From assembly GCA_963965975.1 (NCBI GenBank), contig OZ014418.1, positions 4,228,775 to 4,292,774 on the forward strand: 64,000 nt of DNA, in the 5' to 3' direction. Source of the stretch: Xestospongia bergquistia (Eukaryota > Porifera > Demospongiae > Haplosclerida > Petrosiidae). The notes beneath the pieces are model-generated. The model was given only the letters and a program-made list of their open reading frames with translations. It was not told the DNA's origin and searched no databases. Numbering within the stretch: the stretch's first letter is position 1; every line of letters begins with the position of its first letter. Shown piece by piece: positions 23,925-35,091 of the stretch. The position numbers and the translations under genes were made by a program.

Positions 23925-25063
23925 ACATTAAGTAATCAAAGTCTTTGTGAAGGCTATTAGCAATTAGTTTAGCCATGTCAGAGGCATCTTCAACAATTCC
24001 AGTAATTACACTACAATTCAAATACCTTGTTTCACCTGTTTTAGGATCCATCTAGCAGAGTAATCTTTCATACTAAAATCAGTATGCTGACAGCTGTGCT
24101 CCTCACCTTCATCATCTGAACCTTCAAATGCTTAAAGAATATTGTCTGCTAATTCTTCAGAACAGTCATTTCGTCATCTTCGTTTAACAAATTAGGATTG
24201 ATTGATGATTCACTTCTTTGTTTTAGGATATTGTTCTGAAAGGTACAGTACTTTTTTAAATTAGATGCATAACTTTTGTAATTGGGTAACATTTACAACA
24301 TGATCATGATGGATATGTAATAATACACTAACAGATACACCTTTATAATACTTTAAAATTATACATACATATATGTGTAATGTTTTGTATTGCATTTAAT
24401 ACAAACTATAGATTATACAGCTACTGCTTAATGTAATCTCTTCTTGAAATTGAGAACTATAGACTCAGTCAAGCAAGTGAACTGAAGTAGCTGGAAGATG
24501 AACAGACAAAGTACATAATTACATGAAATATATATTTACCAATTCTTGTAGTGGTTAAAATGTTGCTTTGTTTGTGAGTAATATAACATTCATGTCTAAT
24601 GGCGTTTAACAAGACTTTTCGGAATATTGTACCCTTTCTACCATCTAAATTGTGCTCACAATAGTGCAATACCTTCTGTAGGCTATACTTAACAGTATTG
24701 AAGACTTTGTGACAGAAAACAGTTGTATTGATGACATGGTTGAATGATATATTGAAGGTATATTACCAAGAATACAGCTACAGTACAATAAAAAAGTGGA
24801 AATAATACAGAACAAAGGATGCTCTTTGTAAGACTTGCCATCGCACACATCTGACATTAACCCATCTGTCCTTTGATAGCTTGTAAGTATCTAATTAATG
24901 TGCATGCTACTAAATTCACATGTAGATGTGTTATTGTTCTAACCTCAGTATAGATCTTAAGGACAAAAGACTCTAGAAATAGATTATCATAGACCCTTTT
25001 TTTATGAAATTTCAGAAGCCATTTTCCTTTACTCCTTTTACAAATAAGCTTTTCTCCAATCAT
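23925..25063 (-). CDS. Unrecognised minus-strand gene, at least three exons
   Basis: Reading on the minus strand: 25063 down to about 24948 gives MIGEKLICKRSKGKWLLKFH then KKRVYDNLFLESFVLKIYTE with a GTTAGA donor; 24680-24540 gives KVLHYCEHNLDGRKGTIFRK then VLLNAIRHECYITHKQSNIL, between a CTACAG acceptor and a GTAAAT donor; 24052 down to about 23925 gives TGIVEDASDMAKLIANSLHK then DFDYLMF. An acidic, serine-rich stretch lies near 24200-24080. These pieces have protein-like composition, but I recognise no family. The gene lies opposite to, and inside, the plus-strand exon cluster of 22.7-26.7 kb. Part of it is duplicated at 45555-46320. It could be a captured mobile-element gene. Exon connections and phases were not all verified. 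Confidence 0.4.
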
Positions 25064-25132
25064 TCTCTTATGGCTCCTAAAATGAACAATAAGGAACTAT
25101 ATATGTATATGTGTGTGTATTCATGTCTATAG

Positions 25133-26373
25133 GTATCCTACTCTGGTCATTTAAACAATCAGCTTGGAAACAACAAATAGGGGGTGTGGTTTATTTGCAT
25201 CTTTCATATGAGGATCCTTTTGTTCCTCAGACACAAATCATGTATCATGGAAGTGGTCTTAAAGCTTCACTATTATGGTAGATACCTCTATAGTACTGCT
25301 TCGTTCATCTATCCACCCATCCATTGATAAGGTAATAGGATGTTGTATTCGAGATGGTTTCTTTATAAAGTCTACTATGAGAGTTATTGGTAAGTCTATC
25401 ATATAAAAATATATCAATTTGACAGTCCTTTGTCTAGATTCTCAAATTGAAGTGGTTATGGTGTACCCATCCAATCAAAAATTACTATTGAATGCGATAT
25501 TCCACCTGTGAGTGTTTAATGTCCCTTCCATGAATCTATCCATCCATTTTCTATTTGATGTATCCATTAATCAGTCTATTAATCTATTCATCCCACCCAT
25601 TTATTCATTTATTTAATCAATGCATTCATTCATTCTTTTATAGCGCTGGCCTCTTATTGACTTTACCTGTTCACTGGTGGTGACATTCTCATTTGAAGCT
25701 TCTTATCCTATTGTTAGAGACATCAAAAACTTTCAGGGCCTCAATCAGTCTACTCTTACCATCGCAACAGATGTCACATTATTATTAATTTTATATTGCA
25801 CAACTGCTCTGAAATGACTCAATAATAATAATATTAAAGGTATTTGTTACCTAGCAACCATTAACACACTAATTTATTTTTGCTGTTTGTCCATTCAAAA
25901 TTTGAATCAAAAAATTATGTTGTATTTTAGCATAGGTTGGTCTGATATTGTGGGTGGAGCCACAATATCAGACTGTTCTTGCTGCACCATCTGGTCTTCA
26001 ATATCTTGTTGTAGAAAAAGTATTGGACATTCCTTATAAGGTAAACCAGCAACTCCTCCACCTATCTTGTATCCATGCATCCATTCACCTCTTCAATACA
26101 TCAACAGGCCATTCATTTATTTAACTATTTTTCCTCTTCTTCTGTAGATCCATTCTGTTGATATTGAGGTCCTAACAAGTTTGCTAGAACAATATTCTGC
26201 TGGTTCAATACCTACTCTATTTCCTTCTCTATCTTTCTTCACCTTTAGACTACAAAACTGTAAATGCAACTATTTTGAAGAGCTGATAATAGGGAAACTA
26301 GTCCAGTTTAAACACTTATCACTTTACTCCAAGTCTCAAGTTACAGCATACACTTTCTCAGCATTTATAGAAG
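25133..26373 (+). CDS. Unrecognised protein, beta-rich exon series
   Basis: Exons with good borders: 25133-25277 (GGVVYLHLSYEDPFVPQTQI), about 25319-25390, 25438-25510 (DSQIEVVMVYPSNQKLLLNA), 25644 to about 25790 (RWPLIDFTCSLVVTFSFEAS), about 25938-26040 (PSGLQYLVVEKVLDIPYK before GTAAAC) and 26148-26373 (LTSLLEQYSAGSIPTLFPSL, later SLYSKSQVTAYTFSAFIEG before GTGAAA). The alternation of short hydrophobic strands resembles an appendage-type or other beta-sandwich domain, and it follows helical exons upstream. That fits a coat-adaptor-like architecture, but I do not recognise the gene. Introns contain (CATC)n-type tracts. No lesion is visible in these exons, so this may be the best-preserved coding part of the window. 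Confidence 0.5.
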
Positions 26374-26536
26374 GTGAAAAAAAATTATTGACTAACAATA
26401 AAAGCTATCAATTGACTATAAAATAAATGATAATTCAAAATAATTATCTATTATTAAACATAGTAATTTATAAAAAGTTTAATAATTGAGTATGTTTAAA
26501 TTTTATTTTGAAACTTATTATATGGGTGTGGCTTAG

Positions 26537-26674
26537 AAAATTACTAATGAAAGCATTCAAAATAGATGTAGTACATTACAAGGATGTTCTGGAAAGTTTG
26601 CAAATTGTAATTTCAACCAAGAACAAATCAACTTTGTGTTTAATGCTCAAGATTGTATGCATCAAATTCTATTG
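26537..26674 (+). CDS. Exon of unrecognised protein
   Basis: A 138-bp, phase-0 exon between TTAG and GTTAGT encodes KITNESIQNRCSTLQGCSGK, then FANCNFNQEQINFVFNAQDC and MHQILL. It is intact. It is probably the last exon of the 25.1-26.4 kb series or the first of the next. The following intron carries CATT(C)-type repeats. Confidence 0.45.
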
Positions 26675-26689
26675 GTTAGTTTGATGTCA

Positions 26690-26790
26690 GCCTTGTCATT
26701 CATTCATCTGTCCATTTATTCATTCGTCCATTCATCTATTCTTCCATCCGTTCATTCATTCGTCCATTTATCCATTCATCCATTCATTAC
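26690..26790. repeat. (CATT/CATC)n degenerate tetranucleotide tract
   Basis: TCATTCATCTGTCCATTTAT-type repeats. The same tract with its right flank recurs at 34428-34600 and 44703-44900, marking the left edge of segmental duplications. Confidence 0.85.
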
Positions 26791-27351
26791 AGCACTTATA
26801 AAAAGCAATGTTTATAACTAACTACAACATAAACAAAGCAAATAATGATTACTTCTACCTCACACTGTCCAGTTCACCCATGTCATTCCCAAATATCTCT
26901 CTTAATTCTGTCTCCCGTTTGACCTCTCTTTAATTGAGACACTCAACAGGGCAGCTGAGCCCTGTAGCTCACCACTTTCTTCTCCCTTACTCCTCTCACC
27001 AAAGAAGCATAAACACAAAAGAAGTATCTCCTGGTCAGCAATACCTAGATCCTCACTGTTAGGTCCTCCCCATTAATGTAGCAACATGAGGAGCATGAGC
27101 AATAGTACTGGCAGCTGATAGTAACTATGACACTCTTTTAAGTAGCATTTTTACTTTCTCTATTCCTATTATACCAAGTTTAACAGAAGATTTATTTTGG
27201 TTGGTCATAAGAGTGCTGCCTCTTTATGTGGAGTACATAACTGGTTTATGCTCACATGAACTATGAATGTTATTATCGAGTATGAGTAATTATTAGTGAA
27301 TTTATTAATTATGTATGTACAAAAACTGTTTGACTCTTTTTTTCTATTTAG

Positions 27352-27446
27352 ATGTTCTAGTAATATTACAATGAATGATAGTCTACTATTGCTTTGTAAT
27401 AATATCATTAATAGTAATAGGAGAAGTATGTCACAGAACAAACCAG
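27352..27446 (+). CDS. 95-bp exon, perfectly duplicated at 45354-45448
   Basis: Between TTTAG and GTATAT, the exon reads CSSNITMNDSLLLLCNNIIN then SNRRSMSQNKP, entering and leaving in phase 1. It joins in frame to the exon at 27975. The same 95 bp, with flanking introns, occurs unchanged at 45354-45448. Confidence 0.5.
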
Positions 27447-27974
27447 GTATATTTAATGAATGGATGGATGGAGGGTAACAATAGATGACAAGTGAATGAC
27501 AGAGTGATGGACATGTCAATGAAGTCAATGGATGGATGAGTAGATAGACTATTGGAAAGACAGGTGAACATATGGATTCATATATGGATTTACTAATGAA
27601 TATTTTATTAATGAGTGCTTTGCTAATGATTGTTTTGTTCTCTTAAATGATCTACATGATACTCATGTGTAGTCCCTTGTTGCTCCCTCAGTCTTGTTCT
27701 GATAAGTGGGTAGTGGGAATTATGGGAAATCAAAGTGAAATTATTCAAACAGGGAAGTGATTTGGTCCACAACAATTTGAATGTCCATCAAACTGATGAA
27801 AACATCACACCACAACATTGTAAACTAAGATATATCAAAAATAATTATTATATTTGTGCATTTTTTTTGCAATTTTCTACCCATCCATCAATCCATCCAT
27901 TTATTATTTACTTCCTCTTTGTCTTTCTGTCTTTGTCTTTCTCTATTGTTCATTATACAATGTACATACAACAG

Positions 27975-28199
27975 GTAAAACAGCTCTTCAAATTACTCAA
28001 AATGCTTTAGATGCCTTTGCCATTAATAGTTGTATTGATGTTTATGTAATACTTAATGCATTAGATGGAGGTAAAGAGGCTCTCTTTTATCTCAAGCATG
28101 ACCCAAACTGGACAGACCAGTTATTAATACTTGTATTACAGGGTTTTTGAGTTAATATGCCGGGTTGAAGAAGGAGTTGATGTACCTGGCAATGATTAA
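27975..28199 (+). pseudogene. Helical exon with one extra G
   Basis: After ACAACAG the exon continues the 27352 exon in frame: GKTALQITQNALDAFAINSC, then IDVYVILNALDGGKEALFYL and KHDPNWTDQLLILVLQ. The frame then stops (GGGTTTTTGA). With one G fewer in the run 28141-28143 it would continue VFELICRVEEGVDVPGND to TAA 28197. The helical periodicity continues across the point, so a one-base insertion (or a sequence error in the G-run) is likely. Confidence 0.45.
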
Positions 28200-28261
28200 C
28201 ATTCATAACAATATGTATCACTTTATTAATCTGTACATTCATTCTATTAATCCATCCATTC

Positions 28262-28390
28262 ATAGGTATGGTACTCATATCTGCTAGTCTTTTTTAACCC
28301 ATGGGGTCTGTCCTTTCTCCTTTACCCAGTCTTCTCCCTCCTCCAATTCTCTCTGATTTACTAACCCTTGAAGAATCAATACTGGTCACC
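28262..28390 (+). pseudogene. Proline-rich exon with nonsense change
   Basis: Encodes SPLPSLLPPPILSDLLTLEE followed by SILVTIQL. An in-frame TAA at 28295-28297 stands where the duplicate at 34975-35091 has TCA. It belongs to the same unrecognised gene as the neighbours. Confidence 0.4.
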
Positions 28391-28589
28391 ATACAGTTAT
28401 GAATGACTCTGGGTCCCCTACTATTTTTTATCACAATTGGTCCTACTACCCGCTAACTACATAACTGATGCTTTCTCTCTATCACACTCTTTTCTCTTAA
28501 GTCTACTTTAAAAGAAATTAAATTAGTATCTTCAAGAAACAAACTCAAACAAACATCTATTCTTTCTTACCTGCTGATAAACTCTCACC

Positions 28590-29489
28590 TTTAACTACTG
28601 ACAACACTTCTCATTTGTATTTATTAATAGGGTGTGGCCACACACAAAGCCAAGACCCAGATGATCGTGCTAAACATTTACCCCAGATGTGGTCACAGAC
28701 ACTTCTCCATCTACCACTAGAATCCAAAGAGAGTGCAATAGATGAAGAGGGTATGGTTCTGTTATTCATTTGTTCCTCAATATCAATTTTTAATAGGATT
28801 GATTGACCCTTGCAAGGTAAGAGAGTTAACAAAGAATATTTAAACATAGTAGGTAGTTGTGACTGGGAAGTTACTCCACTTTGTATAATTGATATTAATG
28901 GGAGGGGCCTGGGATCATTATTGCTATACACAATAAACTATTTCACTTTGTATTCCAGTTTGAATTATGGATGTATAACATTTCAGAAGCTAGAGTAAGA
29001 CATTTTAGAACAGACTAAACGAGATAGTGGAATGGCAAAACTCAAGCTGATTTTCTACAACATATGCTGACTCAGAAAAGTGGGTGTGTTCCATCATATA
29101 ACTGGAAAAGATATGACATCTTTGGCACAGGCTGCTGTAAAATATTGTAGAATGCTTCCATTTTAATAAATGAAAGTGCTCCTGCGTCAAATAATGTAAT
29201 GATGAGGAAGATGGATTGAATGGATGGATGTGTGGATCAATGGATGAAGTAACTTTTATTGTATTTTTCTTGTATTAATTGAAACCATCTCATCCTTTGC
29301 TACAAGAACCTTGAGTAACTACTCAAGTTGACAAGTTGAGTTGGAATCTTTCTACAAGAGCCTCTCTCCTGCATCTCCCAAATCACCTGATCATATTATA
29401 TGTCACGGAAAACAGTTTCAAGAAATCTTAATAAATCAGAGAGTGAGAGAGTTATATATTGATCTTTTAAAAGATTACTTTTTCATTTG

Positions 29490-29490
<1 letters not shown>
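28590..29490 (+). pseudogene. Unrecognised helical protein, exon cluster copy 2
   Basis: Counterpart of 22731-23650, with intronic as well as exonic similarity. The exon from 28631 reads GCGHTQSQDPDDRAKHLPQM then WSQTLLHLPLESKESAIDEE. It lacks 23 bp after GTTCTGTTATT at about 28766 (the LAVAKKHS part of copy 1), which shifts the frame to a TGA at 28804. 28969-28994 repeats FELWMYNISEAR with a better donor (GTAAGA). 29338-29490 gives FYKSLSPASPKSPDHIICHG then KQFQEILINQRVRELYIDLL, intact here but broken in copy 1. So each copy is intact where the other is damaged. Confidence 0.5.

Positions 29491-29528
<38 letters not shown>
29491..29528. repeat. (CT)n microsatellite
   Basis: 19 CT units in the same relative place as the longer tract at 23569-23648. 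Confidence 0.97.
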
Positions 29529-29529
<1 letters not shown>

Positions 29530-30045
29530 GGTCTTAGAGTCTAATAGGAGAAGCACAAGATTGATGACTTAGAACCAAATAATTCTGAAACTATAGAACA
29601 TGTTGATTATTTCATGACCGTTTATCACTTCTCCTACCACCTGACTTAAATGATTAACACTAAAGATCAAGTGATCTATTAGTCTCTTGTAGCAACAATA
29701 ACACAAACTATTTTTAATATACACATAGCCAGTACCACATTTATTGCAAACTAGTGATTAGATCAAATAAATTAACAATCTTGTGCATGCTAGCCACCAC
29801 CTCCTAGTATATTAGTCATATATGTGTAGTGGTGACTATTAGAAGCAAACCTAATCATAAAATGTATGAAAAGGTTTCTTTTAACTTGTGTAGTCATTGT
29901 TTAGAAAGCAGATCTAATCATAATAGATATCGTAGTAAATTATCTTATTACATATATTCACTGATTAGTTTACTATGACAATCACAGACTATTCATCCAT
30001 TGTCCTTTATCATTTATCCATTTATTTTATTATCCATCCATTTAG

Positions 30046-30149
30046 ACCTCAGAAGATGAGATAGGGCAAAGTATAATTTGTGAGAATGTCCTCATTAGTT
30101 ATCTTGAATACTACAAAACCCTTCATGAAATGTTTGAGACTACTTCCTA
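30046..30149 (+). CDS. Candidate terminal exon
   Basis: After CCATTTAG the frame TSEDEIGQSIICENVLISYL then EYYKTLHEMFETTS ends in TAG at 30148. It is helical and acidic, and may be the last visible exon of the cluster 27.3-29.5 kb before the satellite begins. The intervening 29530-30045 shows no other exon. Confidence 0.35.
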
Positions 30150-30379
30150 GTTATGAGGTAGGTGGAATCATAGTATTGCATGAATGTTCTTTTTACTAAT
30201 TCATTAATTAAAAAAGTGCACTAATTTAAAATAATATAACAATGAACATACTGAATATGTTTTGTTTGTTATAAATATTTACATTGTACTATACAAATTG
30301 AAATAATTGTCACATTATGATACAAGTTTCAACACTCCATTACTTTACATTTGTATATAATCTTACTAAATTACATATC

Positions 30380-33300
30380 AATATTAGTAGATATGACATC
30401 AGCATTGATAGGTCTGATATCAGCATTTCTAAATCAGATATCAACATAAGTAAATCAGATGTCGGTATCAGTGTACGATCAAATATCAGTGTTAAAAATC
30501 ATGTTAATGCCTGTTTGTAGTAGATCAGATATAAACATGAGTAAATCAGATCTCGGTGCTAGATCAGGTATGAGTGTTAGTATCACATGAGATATCAGTG
30601 TTAAGAATCATGTTGATGTCAGTGTGTAGTAGATCAGATATCAACAGATGTTAGATCAGGTATCAGTGTTAAGAATCATTTCAATGTCAGTGTGTAGTAG
30701 ATCAGATAACAGCAAGAGTAAATCAGATCTCGGTGTTAGATCAGGTATCAGCATTAAGAATCATGTTCATATCAGTGTGTAGATCAGATATAAACATGTA
30801 TTAGATCAGATATCAGTGTTAACAATTGCGTTGATGCCAATTTGTAGATCAGAAATCAACAAGAGTAAGTCAGATCTCGGTGTTGGATTAGGTATCAGTG
30901 TTAAGAATAATGTTAATGTCAGTGTGTAGTAGATCATATGTCTACATGAGTAAATCATGTCTCATTGTTAGATCAGATGTTAGTATCAAGAATCATGTTG
31001 ATGTATGTTTGCAGTAGATCACATATCAACATGAGTAAATAAAATCTCACTGTTAGATCAGATATCATAGTCAGTATCAGATGAGATATCAGTGTTAAGA
31101 ATCATGTTGATGTCACTGTGTAGTAGATCATATATCAACATGAGTAAATCAGGTCTGTGTTACATCAGATATCACTGTGTTAAATCATTTGTTAGTGTTA
31201 AAAATCATGTTGGTGTCTGTTTACAGTAGATCAGATATCAACATGAGTAAATCAGATTTCAGTGTTAGATCTGATATCATAGTCAGTGTCAGATAAGATA
31301 TCAGTGTTAAGAATCATGTTTATATCACTGTGTAGTAGATCAGATATAAATATGTGTTAGATCAGTTATCTGTGTTAACAATCGTGTTGATGTCAGTGTA
31401 GATCAGATATCAACAAGAGTAAATCGGATAATGGTGTTAGATCAGGTATCAGTTTTAAGAATTGTGTTAATGTAAGTGTGTAGAAGATCAGATATCAATC
31501 TGAGTCAATCTGATCTTAGTGTTAGATGAGATATCATAGTGTCATAAGAGATATCAGTGTTAAGAATCATGCTGATGTCAGTGTGTAGTAGATCAGAAAT
31601 CAAGAATAAATCAGATTTTGGTGTTAAATCAGGTATCAGTGTTAGGAATCATAAGAATCATGTTAATGTCAGTGTGTAGTAGATCAGAAATCGAGTAAAT
31701 CAGATGTCAGTGTTAAATCAGCTATCAGTGTTAAAAATCATAAGAATCATGTTAATGTCAGTGTGTAGTAGATGATATATCAACATGAGTAAATCAGATC
31801 TCAGTGTTAGATCAGTATAGTCAGTGTAAGATGAGATATCATTGATAAGAATTATGTTGATGTCAGTATGTAGTAGATAAGATATCAACAGATGTTAGAT
31901 CAGGTATCAATGTTAAGAATTGTGTTGATGTCAGTTTGTAGTACATGAGATATCAACAAGAGTGAATCAGGTCTCAGTGTTAGAAGAGGTATTAGTTTTA
32001 AGAATCTTGTTAATGTCAGTGTGTAGTAGATCATTTATCAACATGAGTAAATGAGATCTGTGTTAGATCAAAGGTTAGTATTAAGAATCATGTTGATGTC
32101 TTTTTACAGTAGATCAGATGTCAACATGAGTAAATCAGATCTCAATGTTAGATCAAATATCATAGTTACTGTTAGATGAGATATCAGTGTTAAGAATTGT
32201 GTCGATGTCAGTGTGTAGTAGATGAGATATCACCAAGAGAAAATCAGATTTCAGTGTTAGATCAGATATCAGTTTATGTTAAATGAGATGTTATTGTGAA
32301 GAATCATGATGTCAGCATGTAGTAGATAAGAGATATCAACAGATGTTAGATCAGGTATCAGTGTTAAGAATTGTGTTGATGTCAGTGTGCAGTAGATCAG
32401 ATAACAACAAGAGTAAATCAGATCTCGATGTTAGATCAGGTATCAGTTATAAGAATCCTGTTAATGTCAGTGTGCAGTAGATCATATATCAACATGAGTA
32501 AATCAGATCTTTGTTAGATCAAATGTTAGTATTAAGAATCATGTTGATGTCTTTTTGCAGTAGGTCAATTATCAACATGAGTAAATCAGATCTCAGTGTT
32601 ACATCAGTGTCAAAGTTAGTGTCAGATGAGATATCAGTGTTAAGAATCATGTTCATATCAGTGTGTAGTGGATCACATATAAATGTGCTAGATCAGGTAT
32701 TAGTGTTAACAATCGTGTTGATGTTATTGTATATTAGATATCAACAAGAGTAAATCGGATATTGGTGTTAGATCAAGTATCAGTGTTAAGAATTGTGTTA
32801 ATGTAAGTGTGTAGTAGATCAGATATCAACATGAGTAAATCTGATCTCGGTGTTAGATGAGATATCATAGTTAGTGTCAGAATAGATATCAGTGTTAAGA
32901 ATCACATTGATGTCAGTGTGTAGTAGATAAGATGTCAACAGGTGTTAGATCATTTATCAGTGTTAAAAATCATGTTGATCAGTTTGTAGTACATGAGATA
33001 TAAATAAGAGTGAATCAGGCCTAGGTTTTAGATCATGTATCAGCTTTAAGAATCGTGTTAATGTCAGTGTGTGGTAGATATATCAACATGAGTAAATCAG
33101 ATCTCACTGTTAGATTAGGTGTTACTGTTAAGAATCATGTTAATGTCTGTTTGCAGTAGATCAAATATCAACATGAGTTAATCAGATCTCAGTGTTAGAT
33201 CAGATATCAAAGTTAGTGTAAGATGAGATATCAGTGACAAGAGTTATGTTGATGTCAGTGTGTAGTAGATCAGATATCAACAGATGTTAGATCAGGTAAC

Positions 33301-34435
33301 AGTGGTAAGAATCATGTTGGTGTCTGTCTGTAGTAGATCAGATAACAACAAGAGTAAATCAGATTTCAGTGTTAGATCAGGTATCAGTGTAAAGAATCCT
33401 GTTAATATCAGTGTGTAGTAGATCATATATCAACACGAGTAAATCATATCTCTGTGTTAGATCAGGTGTTAGTGTTAATAATCATGTTGATGTCTGTTTG
33501 CAGTAGATCAGATATCAACATGAATGAATCAGATCTCAGTGTTAGATGAGATATCAAAGTTAGTGTCAGATGAGATATCAGTTTTAAGAATTATGTTGAT
33601 GTCAGTGTGTAGTAGATCAGATATAAACAGATGTTACATCAGGTATCAGTGTTAAGAATTGTGTTGATGTCAGTTTGTAGTACATGAGATATCAACAAGA
33701 GTGAATCAGGTCTCGGTGTTAGAAGAGGTATCAGTTTTAAGAATTGTTTTAATGTCAGTGTGTAGTAGATCATATATCAACATGAGTAAATCAGATCTCA
33801 GTGTTAGATCAGGTGTTAGTGTTAAGAATCATGTTGATGTCTGTTTGCAGTAGATCAAATATCAACATGAGTAATTAGATCTCAGTGTTAGATCAGATAT
33901 AGTGTCAGATGAGATATCATTGATAAGAATTATGTTGATGTTGCTGTGTAGTAGATCAGATATCAACAGACGTTAGATCAGGTATTAGTGATAAGAATCT
34001 TGTTGTCTGTCTGTAGTAGATCAGATAACAACAAGAGTAAATCAGATCTCGGTGTTAGATCAGGTATCAGTGTTAAGAATCCTGTTAATTTCAGTGTGTA
34101 GTAGATCATATATCAACATGAGTATCATATCTCAGTGTTAGATCAGATATAGTGTCAGATGAGATATCATTGATAAGAATTATGTTGATGTTGCTGTGTA
34201 GTAGATCAGATATGAACAGACGTTAGATCAGGTATTAGTGTTAAGAATCATCTTGATGTCTGTCTGTAGTAGATCAGATAACAACTAGAGTAAATCAGAT
34301 CTCGGTGTTGGATCAGGTATCAGTGTCAAGAATCCTGTTAATGTCAATGAGAGATATCAGTGTTAAGAATCTTGTTGATATCAATGTGTGGTAGATCAGG
34401 TATTAAGAATCGTGTTAATGTAAGTGTCCATTCAT
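30380..34435. repeat. 87-bp GATC/GATATC satellite, array 1
   Basis: The consensus unit is 87 bp: AGTAGATCAGATATCAAC, ATGAGTAAATCAGATCTCAG, TGTTAGATCAGATATCAG, TGTTAAGAATCATG, TTGATGTCAGTGTGT. It is built from four related sub-repeats of 18-25 bp. Longer units add a block ATAGTCAGTGTCAGATGAGA or TTTGTGTTAAATCAGATGTT. One frame is open for a whole unit (SRSDINMSKSDLSVRSDISV...) and ends at the TAG in GTGTAG, so open frames here are repeat artefacts. Divergence between units is about 10-20% by eye. Confidence 0.95.
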
Positions 34436-35091
34436 CTATTCATCCATCCATTCATTCATTCACTCGTCCATTTATCCATTCATCCATTCATTACAGCACT
34501 TATAAAAAGCAATGTCTATAACTAACTACAACATCAACAAAGAAATAATGATTACTTCTACCTCACACTGTCCAGCTCACCCATACATCACTAAAGTGGA
34601 TTTTATTTTTAGTTATAGTTAACTAAAACAACGCTACAATTAACATTACCAAATTGGATCCCTAACCCCCATGCTATGTTCTTTTATCTCCTTCAACACC
34701 TTACCAATACATATCTCCCTCCTCAGTACACTGTATTTAAAAAGAGTCACTCCACTTCTCTTCATACTCCTCCCAATCTCTCAGAAGTTCTAAAAATGTT
34801 ACTCTTACCTACTGATGTACACCAAGAGTTTCTCTATACAACCTGTAACAAGAGGAAGAGGTATGTCTATATCAAACATGTACACGTACATGTAAAGTAA
34901 GTGTAATTATCCATTCATCTATCACTCTATTAATCTGTACATCCACTCTATTGATCCATCTATTCATATGTATAGTACTCGTATCTGCCAGTTTGTTTTC
35001 ACCCAAGGGGACTGTCCTTCCTCCTTTATCCAGTCTTTTCCTTCCTATAATGCTCTCTGATCCTCCAATCCTTGAAGAATCAATACTTGTA
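34436..35091. repeat. Gene-region fragment embedded in the satellite
   Basis: 34436-34600 copies 26700-26880 (CATT/CATC tract and the sequence after it). 34610-34900 is seen only here and contains a good open stretch, LPPQYTVFKKSHSTSLHTPP then NLSEVLKMLLLPTDVHQEFL. 34900-35091 copies 28190-28385 and keeps open the exon that is interrupted there. The satellite resumes directly inside the exon's end (ATACTTG then TAGATCAGG). It is a mosaic duplication of the unrecognised gene. Confidence 0.7.
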
